Source: Aristolochia californica
Lineage: Eukaryota > Streptophyta > Magnoliopsida > Piperales > Aristolochiaceae
Direction: 5' to 3'
Assembly: GCA_029961685.1 (NCBI GenBank)
Contig: JARWKL010000012.1
Location: 4,255,807 to 4,319,806 of the forward strand
Length of the DNA stretch: 64,000 bases
Shown: positions 45,375-53,375 of the stretch, in pieces
How positions within the stretch are numbered: the first letter of the stretch is position 1
Layout of the letters: every line of letters begins with the position of its first letter
The notes under the pieces: model-generated
Database searches by the model: none
Seen by the model: only the letters and a program-made list of their open reading frames with translations
What the model was told of the DNA's origin: nothing
Translations under genes and position numbers: made by a program

Positions 45375-45960
45375 ATCTTCTTCCCTAAGCTCCTTTTAGG
45401 TATCGTAATATTCTCTCTAAGGCTTGCCAATGAGTAAGTTGTGGTTTGTGCATGAATTGACTCACCACGCTTACAACATATGATATGTCTGGTCTAGTTA
45501 CCATTAGATAGATCAATTTTCCAACAAGTCTTTGATATTTGCCAATATCAATATCTTCTCCAATCTTTGCACATAATTTTGCATTTGTATCCATAGGTAT
45601 GTTAACTGCTCGACACCCCTTCATTCTTGTTTCTTCGAGGAGGTCCAAGATATATTTCCTCTAAGACAATATTATCCCATGTTTGGATTGAAGAACTTTT
45701 ATGTCCAAAAAATACTTAAGCAGTCTCAAATCTTTAGTTTTGAATTTCTAACATATAATATTTTTTACTTCCTGTATGCTATGTGCATCATCGCTGATTA
45801 AGATAATATCATCAACATATACAGCTAACAATATTTTTCCTTTGACAGTATCTTTAAAATATATTGAATGATCTACCGAACACAGATGAAAAAAAAAAAC
45901 CGTAGAAGCATTGGCAAAATTTATCAAACCAAACCCAAGGGAACTGTTTAGCTCTGATAC
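45375..45960 (-). pseudogene. Copia-6 RT/RNase H fragment
   Basis: Minus-strand frames 45963-45748 (AVYVDDIILISDDAHSIQ, catalytic YVDD present) and 45648-45385 (MDLLEETRMKGCRAVNIPMD, KLIYLMVTRPDISYVVSVVS). They are near relatives of Copia-2 RT. The fragment ends at the Copia-3 LTR side with LERILRYLKGA. Most of RT and all gag/integrase of this copy are absent; the fragment lies just inside the LTR at 46074-46479 and probably belongs to it after a large internal deletion. Confidence 0.78.
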
Positions 45961-46073
45961 CATGTGAAGTTGGTTCCAATGCCCATTCCAAAATAACTAG
46001 CCAACTTAGGAAACCTCTTTCCCAATAAATAAACTCAATATCTTTTTACTCACTAATATTTGCTCATATACCA
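45961..46073 (-). other. Copia-6 PBS-like site and leader scrap
   Basis: Directly inside the LTR, the minus strand reads TGGTATATGAGC (46073-46062), the initiator-Met PBS with one change. About 100 bp of leader follow, then a second GGTATCAGAGC string (45962-45952) right at the RT fragment. The double PBS-like string suggests a deletion or template-switch junction. Confidence 0.55.
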
Positions 46074-46479
46074 TGTAGAATTTAGGATCCCATGTGAAGG
46101 ACTTTAAATCAACGAAGAAGGAGAAAAAGAAGAGAGGAAGGAGAGGAGAAGGAGAAGGAGAAGGGATGCACCAAGATGGAGAGAGTTTGGATTAAGGGAA
46201 AAGAAGGTGCGCCAACCAAGAGAGGAGGGAGGTTGGACGAATTTCTTGAGAAAAGAGGGGAGAGCTTCAATGCTCTACCTCGTAGCTAATGCCTTTATTT
46301 ATAGCTTTACGATGCCCTTAGGGCTACAACTTGATAAAAAAATAAGAGACATAAAAAGAACAAGTATTTACTCCTTTATGCCATACTTATGAAAAGTGTC
46401 CTATTTTACCCATATGCCACCACTTAGACGTGTGGGCTTACTAATCTTGAGCTTGTGGGCTTGAACCCATCTTCCAATA
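46074..46479 (-). repeat. Copia-6 LTR inserted in Copia-5 RT
   Basis: 406 bp, minus orientation: starts TATTGGAAGATGGGTTCAAGC at 46479 (TGTTGG with one change) and ends GATCCTAAATTCTACA at 46074. It is of the Copia-2/3 LTR family, with the purine-rich tract at 46115-46165 on the plus strand. Copia-5 coding sequence breaks off precisely at its right edge. No target duplication can be seen because the left partner is rearranged. Confidence 0.78.
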
Positions 46480-46730
46480 GAGAATACCCATTTACACCCA
46501 ACTATTTTTTTACCTTCCGGTAACGACGCAAGACTCCATGTCTCATTTTTGATTAATGCCTCCATTTCTTCCTTCATAACTTGAACCCACCTAGGGTCTT
46601 TCAGTGTTTCATCAATACTTGTAGGAATATGGTGTGAGGAGAGTTCACTTACACAGTTCTTGAGGGGTTGAGATAATTCTTTTGTAGATACATAATTGGC
46701 AATCGGATATTTTGATCTGTGTTCCTTCAC
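46480..46730 (-). pseudogene. Copia-5 RT N-terminal part
   Basis: The minus-strand frame starting at 46730 shows SKYPIANYVSTKELSQPLK, HHIPTSIDETLKDPRWVQVM, KEEMEALIKNETWSLASLPE and GKKIVGCKWVFSI, the start of copia RT. It then enters LTR sequence, so the last codons of that open frame are an artefact of the insertion. The wording differs clearly from Copia-1/2/3/4, so this is another copia lineage. Confidence 0.82.
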
Positions 46731-48126
46731 TTAAGGAGAATATTTGTTCGGTGTTTTTCCCCAATTATGTCTGATCGATAATTCATAGCCACTGACAAGA
46801 TTACCTACATCATTAGAATTTTGAGGTGTGGTACGAGTACTTAACTAACTGATATTCTCAAAAGATGGGTCGCTAGATACTGGGGATAGGAGGGGTACTG
46901 CGGCTTCATTTTCTGGAGATGTCGTCTCTGGATTAGGTTCAGCTACTTCAGCTTCCAGAGATGTCGTTGTATTAGTGTCCTTGAACCACTCAAATGTCAA
47001 CCAATTCAGCTCTTCTTCTCATGTCTCTCCCTGAAGAGAAGAATTGGATGCAGCAGGAGAGTAGAAAGGATTGAATTCTATGAATGTGACATCCATAGTC
47101 ACATATGTGCGCCAAGTAGTTGGATCATAGCATCGATACCTTTTTTTATGTACTGCATATGCCATAAAAAAGACGATGAATAGCACAAGGATCAAGTTTC
47201 GTGCGCTGGTTTTTTTGGAGATTAACCAACACAACGTAACCAAAAATTCAAGGTGGAAGCATCAGTACTATAGTTAATGAAACATACGTTGACAGGACCT
47301 ATAGTGGAGACTTGAACTCAAGCACTTTGAAGGGCATGCGATTAATAAGATAAACTACTGTAGCAACAACATCAGTCCAATGGTGTTTAGGCACATGAGT
47401 TCCAAGTAAAAGAGCTCGAGCCGTTTCAAGGATATGACAATTTTTCCACACCTCAATACCATTTTACTGAGGATTTTGGGGACATGAGGTTTCACGAATC
47501 AGTCCATGATATCAGAAATAATCACAAAACTATTGATTTACATATTCTCCACCATTATCATATCAAATAATTTGAATCCTAGAGGAGAACTGATTTTGAA
47601 TCATTTTATGAAAGGATTAAAAAATCTAGAAGACCTCATCCTTATGTTTCAAAAAATAAACCCAAGTCATTCGAGTTCAATCATCAACAAATATTACAAA
47701 CCAACAAAAACCAAACTGAGTATATTTAGGGGAAGGACCCCACACATCAGAGTGAAACAAAGCAAAAGAGGCCTCACTCTTATTCAAACTTAAAGGAAAA
47801 TGGACTCGATGACTTTTAGATAGAACAAACGAAGGATGACCTAACCGGCAATGCCATAGCCAAATTTGTTCCACTTTGAGATTACTCGCGTGGTGCATGT
47901 GATATGCTTGGCCTATACTGAAATCTTCCATGTAATAGAGCCTCCCTCTCTTAGTACCACGCCCAATGATCTCCTTGGTGAGAACATCTTGAAGAAAATA
48001 AAATACAGAATACATAAGCACAACACAATTCAATTCTTTGGTAACTTGACTTACGGATAATAACTTGTGAGAAAGAGTAGGCACAAGTAATGTATTTGAT
48101 AGTGGTAGGGATGGTGACAGCATCAC
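46731..48126 (-). pseudogene. Copia-5 integrase and gag-pre-integrase, broken
   Basis: The frame 47243-47019 has AVHKKRYRCYDPTTWRTYVT and MDVTFIEFNPFYSP (integrase C-terminal part). In 48126-47677: LLSVSQVTKELNCVVLMYS, TKEIIGRGTKRGRLYYMED, IWLWHCRLGHPSF, KSHRVHFPLSLNKSEASFAL and HSDVWGPSP. The stretch between is heavily damaged. The CETC/CKTC zinc cysteines are not visible, pointing to a small deletion after GHPSF. Confidence 0.8.
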
Positions 48127-48380
48127 CGTTCTTGCTCCTATTACTGAAGAAATAACTCTATTAGTATGAACAATGCTAGTTCACCGGGGAGGAGAGGTCT
48201 AATAAAAATCATTCGCATCAAATGTCATAAGGTCCATTGCTCCAAAATCAAGTATCCACGTGTTGTAATTAGGCTCTCCAGTAGATTTGAGAAAAGCATT
48301 ACCTCGGTCCTCATCTATCTGAGGAGGATCACCGATCAAATACCCCAGCTTATCTTTGCCTGAGATACACATCTCGACAA
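48127..48380 (-). pseudogene. Copia-5 protease region
   Basis: Minus-strand codons LGYLIGDPPQIDEDRGNAFL and STGEPNYNTWILDFGAMDLM show the protease site as DFGA in place of DSGA, followed by TFDANDFY. Upstream the frame passes into a low-complexity Asp/Gln/Thr/Lys-rich repeat (48380-48546) without a zinc knuckle. Confidence 0.75.
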
Positions 48381-48640
48381 CCGAGGATAGGTCCGAGTCT
48401 GGTCCAACTCGAGTTCGGTCAAAATCTAGTTTGGGTCGAGTCTTGGTCTGAGTCTGGTCTAAGTCGAGTTTGGTCCGAATTTTGTCCAAATCGAGTCTTG
48501 TCTGGTCTACTCTGGTCCAAAATGAGTCAGGTTGGGTTCGGGTCACTGGGTTGATTCAGTCTCAAGTATGGTTTGTCCGATCAAGTCTGGTTCGGTCCGA
48601 TATGATTCGGTTCGACTTGGTTTGATCCGGTCTGGGTCAC
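48381..48640. repeat. Degenerate GGTCcgAGTC minisatellite
   Basis: About 260 bp of loosely periodic repeats built on strings like GAGTCTGGTCC, GAGTTTGGTCCGA and GGTTCGGTCCGA on the plus strand. In the Copia-5 frame it codes for repeats of the kind LDLDQTQTK and TRPKLDFD. Unit length varies around 12-18 bp, so it is an ancient or irregular array. Confidence 0.7.
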
Positions 48641-48858
48641 TCCTTCCAATTAAATCCGCTTATGTTAAGAAGTAGATTTAATTGGAAGGTCGTCATCGTC
48701 CCCAACGACGGCCACTGAACAGCGTCAGATGGGAGTTCCCCTGCGCAAGAGCACCCTTGCACCACATGGGACGAAAATGCTTCTGTCGTCTCCAAAACGC
48801 CATTCCGCATATCATAGGTTCAGCCAGAGTTCGTGGTCGGCATGACCGTCGATTTATT
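48641..48858. other. Inverted repeat and unassigned flank of GC-A
   Basis: Contains a perfect 15-bp inverted repeat, CCTTCCAATTAAATC at 48642-48656 and its complement at 48675-48689, around an 18-base loop. The rest to 48858 has no recognised gene. It is the flank into which GC-A is inserted; the five bases before the LTR are TTATT. Confidence 0.5.
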
Positions 48859-49175
48859 TGTTACGGTCCCGGATCTGACACAACGATTCGTAGGGAGGAA
48901 GAAGAGAAAGACGAAAATCAAACCGAATGGAAACTTGAAAACCCTAGGTTCTTTAAGGAGAACTCAAAACCCTTGTTTAACCTAAATCAATACTTGTTTT
49001 TTTCTAATTACTCTTACCCCTTAAATAGGGTTCACCTTTACAAGGTTCAAGATAAAATATTACAAAAATAGCCCTATGGCCTATTAATTCATTAACTGAA
49101 ATAAAATAAAATAAATTAAAGAAAAATAATTAATTAGACTCTAAATAACTTAATGATGTTATTGCGTGCATAACA
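48859..49175 (-). repeat. GC-A 3' LTR
   Basis: 317 bp from TGTTACGGTCCCGGATC to GCGTGCATAACA on the plus strand, with TGTTA/TAACA inverted ends. It shares long blocks with the GC-B LTR (59733-60143): GATCTGACACA, ACTTGAAAACCCTAG, GGAGAACTC, ACTCTTACCCCTTAAATA, AAGATAAAATATTACAAAAATA. Several indels separate them, including about 40 bp near the left end. Confidence 0.88.
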
Positions 49176-49290
49176 TTATACCCCCCTTAGAGAAAGAGTT
49201 TGTCCTCAAGCTCGAAAGTAGGGTCTACTTGCTGACATCTCCTCCTGTTTCCAAGTAGCATCCGTTGTATCTGTGTTAGCCCTCTGGACG
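49176..49290 (-). pseudogene. GC-A PPT and chromodomain tail
   Basis: The PPT on the minus strand is AAGGGGGGTATAA next to the LTR. Upstream of it lie codons for SSFVVQRANTDTTDATW and FELEDKLFL in adjacent frames, the last part of a chromovirus integrase chromodomain (compare WTDTESEAATWE..FELEDKLFLRGEA in Gypsy-B). Only this terminal stub of pol is kept, possibly because it overlaps sequences needed in cis near the PPT. Confidence 0.78.
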
Positions 49291-50394
49291 ACAAAACTGG
49301 AGCATTCCACCCAAGAAGCAAAATAAAATTCGACACTGCCAGCATCACTTGTTGTACCTTAACACATGCAAACCTCATATTTTTTAAGAATCCAATAGCC
49401 TCTTCAGTTGGCATATGTTGGGACTGACCTGCTCGACTGATGAAGTTCTCACAAACAACAACATACTTCTGCTGTTGAAGTCTTTTCTCTAGCCACAGAC
49501 CAATATGATGTATGCCTGTATTGGTAGCAGCAAAAACAAATATGACTGGATCCATCCCACACGTTTCATATACATCCAATAACATTGCCCCATTATCCTG
49601 GTTGCCAGCATCTAATGGTCCATTAACAGCACCCGTTTTTGTCACCGATGAAATAAAGTCAGTCTGTCCAAAAAGAAGAAGGGCACCTGCTGCAGCAAAA
49701 TCCTTTCTCTCAGGTTGCATTTTCTGATGTTTGGCACCTTTCTTCACTGCAACACCAGCAGCACCACTGAACAGTAGAACTGGTATATCATGTTGAAAAA
49801 TGTGGTGCAGCACTGTTTTCTGCACTGCCACAGCAACACTGTTTTCTTGGCTCTCTTGCAGCACTGTTTTCAGCACTGGCACAGCAGACATCATTTTGTT
49901 GAAGAACCCAGGAGCCTCTTTAGGTGGCCTATTAGGTGCATACCCTGCGGTACTGAGTACAGCCACACTGCATCACAGGTTTCAGTCGTTGGAGGCCGTC
50001 CACATTCATCATATTGGCTAGCATGCTGCATACATAATATATAAACATTATCTTCATCTTTTCTATCAGTTTTCATTTTCTGTTGTTGTGCCCCGTTCTG
50101 CACTGTCACAGCAGCAGCAAATTTAAAAGTCGTCATCCACTCAGTCATCATGTATCCCTCTGAGCATGCCAACCAATATCTGCACAGCAACAGCAGAAGA
50201 AAAAAAAAAATGATTGTAGCTATCGCACACTTTGCATATACATCCAGAAATCCAGAAGTAACAGCATGTGTTTCATTCTGCTCAGCTTCTTCAAAATTCT
50301 TACTGTCAGTTTTCATTTTCTGCACACAAGCCCCACTGCCAACATGTTTGGAACAGAATTGGAATTTTTTTAAAGTGACTTATATATACATCAA
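49291..50394 (-). other. GC-A spacer with internal repeats, origin unknown
   Basis: Two open minus-strand frames (49966-49187 and 50325-49891) with no family I can name. They share a module: GAKHQKMQPERKDF, GAQQQKMKTDRKDE and QKMKTDSKNFEE occur at about 49725, 50080 and 50320. A second module, LLDVYETCGMDPVIFVFA and FLDVYAKCAIATIIFFFL, looks like degenerate copies of one unit and faintly like pentatricopeptide wording. Stops end each frame. It may be a mosaic of captured exons and duplicated spacers. Confidence 0.45.
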
Positions 50395-50520
50395 GGCCTG
50401 CTTTGTCATGCAATAATTGCAAGCATCTAAACAACCAATAGTAATTGGAAGTGTCTCAATAAATTTGTGCTTTCTCACCCTTGGAAGGTCAAGTGTTGGC
50501 CATGTCTTCCTGGTCAAGTC
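50395..50520 (-). pseudogene. CDKAL1: Captured fragment of CDKAL1-type tRNA methylthiotransferase
   Basis: Inside the minus-strand frame 50787-50380, residues about 90-131 read LTRKTWPTLDLPRVRKHKF and IETLPITIGCLDACNYC. This is the entry to the radical-SAM domain of threonylcarbamoyl-adenosine tRNA methylthiotransferase (CDKAL1/MtaB type), whose CxxxCxxC motif ligates the 4Fe-4S cluster; here C-LDA-C-NY-C is preserved. Only about 42 residues of the enzyme remain. The N-terminal part of the same frame (VSNALIYGYANLGWTGEAF, SVLSACGQW) is unrelated and somewhat like a pentatricopeptide repeat. It cannot be functional. Confidence 0.72.
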
Positions 50521-50839
50521 TCCACATCCTTGAGATTCACATACAGCCACTACAGTAATTTGATAAGGCTTTAAACTCAGGGCTAGTAGTGTTGGAAACA
50601 GTAATAAAGCCTCTTGGAAAAAATTAACTTGTATGTACACCTTCCACTGGCCACAAGCTGAGAGGACTGAAATTGCTTCCATCAGTTGTCTAAATTCAGA
50701 TTCTGAAAGCGTAGTCCCCACAAGATCTTTAAATGCCTCTCCTGTCCAACCCAAATTTGCATACCCATAAATCAATGCATTGGACACAAAAGCTACATAT
50801 TCAAAACCAAATATTCCTGCAAAAACTGCAACTACCGTC
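50521..50839 (-). other. GC-A junction between NRAMP and CDKAL1 pieces
   Basis: The NRAMP frame stops at 50839-50841 (TAG), but VVAVFAGIFGF just after the stop still resembles the next NRAMP transmembrane segment, so the true homology extends to about 50805. The following about 280 bp code for the SNALIYGYANLG and ALLLFPTLLALSLKPYQIT stretches, perhaps from a pentatricopeptide-repeat gene; this is a weak guess. Confidence 0.45.
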
Positions 50840-51810
50840 TACAGTACACTATTTAGGAGGAGCTTGATGAAGCTGGTCACTATGTAATAGATATTAATAC
50901 CCATGATTAACAATCCTATCACCCATGTGATTGCCGAGATTTTTTTAGAGTTAACATGGGGTCCCATTTTTGTTTTGTTGCTGGTAAACTTGAGAAGTGG
51001 ACTGAGAGCGAATGGCAGTTCAAATGACAGAATCATCGAGGCAATAATAATCAACTTCCCAGCTCCAGAAGAACCACCAATCAAGGCAACAATCAAACTA
51101 GGAACTATTGCTAGGGAACGGGTCAAAAGATTTCGTATCCAAGGCTTTAGACGCAGATCCAAAAAACCCTGCATAACATATTGCCCGGCATAGGTTCCTG
51201 TTATTGTAGAACTTTGACCAGATGCTAACAGGGCAATTGCAAAAAACTTTGAGCTCCAATTGCCTAAAACATTCTTGAGTAAAAATGAAGCTTTGTTCAA
51301 ATCTAGGTCACTGCAGTTCCTCTTATCTTCCGGATTCAAATTTGAAGAGTCACAACCAGCACCACTTACAGAAATAACTGACACATTGATGAGAAACGCC
51401 ACTGTAAGCGCAAAAGCACTCGCTATGGTATAATACCTACATGCATCTTTGGTTCCATGGACTGGTCGAGGTATTTTCCTGGAAAGCACAAGTGCTGAAT
51501 GAAGGAATAAGTTGTGCGGCATGACCATGGCACCAAGAAGTGAGATTGCAAGACCAGTGGCTCCATTTCCTTTGAGTTGGGGCACAAAAAGTCGCTTCAG
51601 AACTTCCGATGAACTGGGTTTAGCAAAACCAAATACCACGAAGAAGTAGGCAGCCATAGTAAATACCAGAAGGGCAATAAAAAATTCAAGTTTCCGAACC
51701 CCATATTGCTGCAATGCTAGAAGTATAAGAGTACTAAGCCCTATGAGAAGAACACCACACCAAACAGGGATGTTGAATAGCATATTCAATGCAAATGTTG
51801 TCCCGATCAC
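50840..51810 (-). pseudogene. NRAMP: Captured NRAMP metal-transporter cDNA fragment
   Basis: A continuous minus-strand reading frame of about 323 codons, strongly similar to plant NRAMP divalent-metal/proton symporters (NRAMP1/6 kind). Visible are [19 protein letters not shown], the TM6 signature [19 protein letters not shown] with the metal-binding MPH, the transport signature [18 protein letters not shown], and [17 protein letters not shown]. The first about 120 residues (TM1-TM2 with the DPGN metal motif) and the C-terminus are missing. There are no introns, although plant NRAMP genes of this type are intron-rich. It starts exactly at a leader-exon junction (51810/51811) and ends at a stop. 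It is a reverse-transcribed fragment, not a working transporter. Confidence 0.88.
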
Positions 51811-51965
51811 CCAACATTCGTTGAAGTTGGTTTCCCGCTGGGCTGCCGAGAGCGAGATTGAGAAGTGTCTGAATTTATTTTCAGAACTCACCCAAAATTC
51901 GTTGAGGTTGGTTTCCCGCTGGGTTGCCGAGAGCGACAGTGAGAGGGAGAGTCCTGAAGCCTAAT
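51811..51965 (-). repeat. GC-A leader exon, duplicated, with splice-donor-like end
   Basis: Two copies of a roughly 40-bp block (TTGG/TTTCCCGCTGGG/TGCCGAGAGCGA core on the plus strand) at about 51811-51856 and 51893-51940. Read on the minus strand, copy 1 ends AATTTTGG followed by GTGAGT, a consensus 5' splice site. Copy 2 ends AATGTTGG fused directly to the NRAMP frame (GTGATCGGG). GC-B has the related block at 63138-63200, ending before GTAAGC. This looks like an element exon used as a splice donor. Confidence 0.6.
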
Positions 51966-52310
51966 GCCACCAGACCTTTTTCCGACGGAGCCTCACCCTT
52001 TTCCATTGGTAAACAACATCATGTTGGGGCTTGTCCGCTTGGGGAAGGAATTTAGGTTGAAATTTTTCCGAGACATAGGTATCTCGGAAATGTTTCCTGT
52101 TCGGAGATCACACATTTTTCATCCCGCGAGAAGGGTCCCTGCGCTGGACTTTTGCTCCGCTCCCTTTCTCTCTGCGCCCCCTTCACGCATCGCTGCCATT
52201 TGTATTTCTCTTGCGAGTCTGTTAAGAATCGGCAATTGATCCAATTGCTGCATGATTTGAGTAATGATTGGAGCAAACTTCTCTCGTTTTCTGCCTCAAA
52301 CAAATTTTTT
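51966..52310 (-). other. GC-A leader DNA
   Basis: The first part (ACCAGAC.TTTTTCCGACG, 51968-51990) matches GC-B near 63227-63250 (CACCAGACTTGTTTCCGACG). The rest, with CGCATCGCTGCC and CTTGCGAGTCTG, has no counterpart in the window and no convincing protein. Confidence 0.5.
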
Positions 52311-52413
52311 TAACTGAAATAACAAAATTCTTTAATTGAAATAAAATAAAAAAAATTAAAAAAAAAATTAATTAGACTCTAAATATTTAAATAATGTTAT
52401 TACGTGCATAACA
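52311..52413 (-). repeat. GC-family LTR fragment
   Basis: TAACTGAAATAA ... TTAATTAGACTCTAAATA ... ATTACGTGCATAACA, matching the outer (U3-start) part of the GC-A LTR, plus-strand 49092-49175. Only about 100 bp are present. It abuts leader sequence on both sides, so it is a rearranged or partly deleted 5' LTR, or the edge of another copy. Confidence 0.75.
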
Positions 52414-52568
52414 CCATTTTCTGCCGTTTTCGGAGAGGATGGACTTCTCACAACGGGAGTTTCTGATTCGGGAGATGGGTCCATAGCCAAGGAGAAGAGT
52501 CCTCCCTCCGTCACGAGACTGGAGCCCATCGGCGGTGTCGCCGAAAGAGCTCACCCGCTCTGATACAA
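52414..52568 (-). other. GC-A PBS-like site and leader start
   Basis: The minus strand reads TTGTATCAGAGCGGG at 52568-52554, an initiator-Met PBS with one change. It is followed by GTGAGCTC and a small open frame starting MGSSLVTEGGLFSLAMD. GC-B has the same arrangement (TGGTATCAGAGCGGGACTAC, then a leader frame). A full LTR should precede the PBS but a 199-bp inverted-repeat element follows instead. Confidence 0.6.
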
Positions 52569-52767
52569 TGATAAATTTCAACGGAAAAAAATCTTCTCTT
52601 TCGTATATTCAAATCTCCCTTACACTCTTCGATTTACACAATTTATACAACAAATAGAGAACATAGATTACATGATTCTTTCCTGTAATCTCTTGGAAGA
52701 TAAATCAAAGGAAATCCTCATTTGATTTTCCTCGGATGATAAATCTGAAAAATCCTTTGATTTATCA
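52569..52767. mobile_element. 199-bp inverted-repeat element (MITE candidate)
   Basis: It begins TGATAAAT and ends ATTTATCA (perfect 8-bp inverted termini) and is flanked by the identical 8-bp string TGATACAA at 52561-52568 and 52768-52775. Internal copies of GATAAATCAAAGG (52699) and CCTTTGATTTATC (52754) can pair as well. The 8-bp duplication would suit a hAT-type miniature element. A very short solo LTR was considered, but no 5-bp duplication exists. Confidence 0.6.
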
Positions 52768-53375
52768 TGATACAACTCTTGCAAACAGTACTGTCATGAT
52801 ATAATGTTAAATAGTAAAGAATAACTATGTTTAGGGGTGTAAACGGTATACTGACTAAATGGAATAACATTATTCTAGATACAACTCCGATTATCATTTT
52901 GGTATTTCATATTTGTTTCTCTTGATTATTATTGAAGGTATTCCAATTCCATTTATTACCTAATTACCAACGGGGTAAACTAGTGAGTAACAAATAATAA
53001 TAATCATAATAATAATAATAATAATAATAAATATTTCTTTAAAATTTAAAAAAACATTACAAAATGTTTATAATGTCTAAGTATAATTAAATGTCACATA
53101 ATTGCATATATAAAAAAATCCACACAAACATAACAAAGTCCTCCTCATTATGTTACATTGTAGTAGAATATTATATTACATACCCCTTAAATCCTATGCT
53201 ATCAAGTAGTTGTGATTCACAAAATTATGATAGGGTTTAAGATACCGAATATACTACGAGTCGTGAATATAACATCTGTGAATCTATAATCGATTCATTT
53301 TCCTTCTATTACATACACAGCTCTACATAGAACCAAACAGTTAACAAACTATAGGTAGAACCAACATGATAATAA
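52768..53375. other. Intergenic region with (AAT)n microsatellite
   Basis: AT-rich spacer downstream of the beta-propeller gene. An AATAATAAT tract lies at about 52995-53031. The gene's 3' UTR and polyadenylation region must lie in its right part, but no single signal stands out. No open frame or transposon edge was recognised after 52775. Confidence 0.5.

Larger units (their letters stand above)
48859..52568 (-). mobile_element. GC-A: gene-capturing non-autonomous gypsy-like element
   Basis: Minus-strand order: PBS-like site and leader (52568-52414), stray LTR fragment (52413-52311), leader exon in two copies (about 51960-51811), NRAMP fragment (51810-50840), CDKAL1-like fragment (50520-50395), repeat-rich spacer (to about 49290), chromodomain tail, PPT and 3' LTR (49175-48859). 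No gag, RT or integrase core is present. LTR, PPT flank, chromodomain tail and leader are homologous to GC-B at 59733-64000. The right end is rearranged and a full 5' LTR is not seen. Confidence 0.8.

Noticed and set aside
48682..49071. 129-codon plus-strand frame
   Set aside because: It crosses the GC-A LTR border at 48859, has no family signature and is antisense to the flanking elements.
50840..51891. Functional NRAMP gene
   Set aside because: The N-terminal helices with the DPGN metal site and the C-terminus are missing, and it lies within an LTR element.
52569..52767. Solo LTR of a very short (TRIM) retrotransposon
   Set aside because: The neighbouring PBS-like string made this tempting, but there is no 5-bp duplication whereas an 8-bp duplication is exact.
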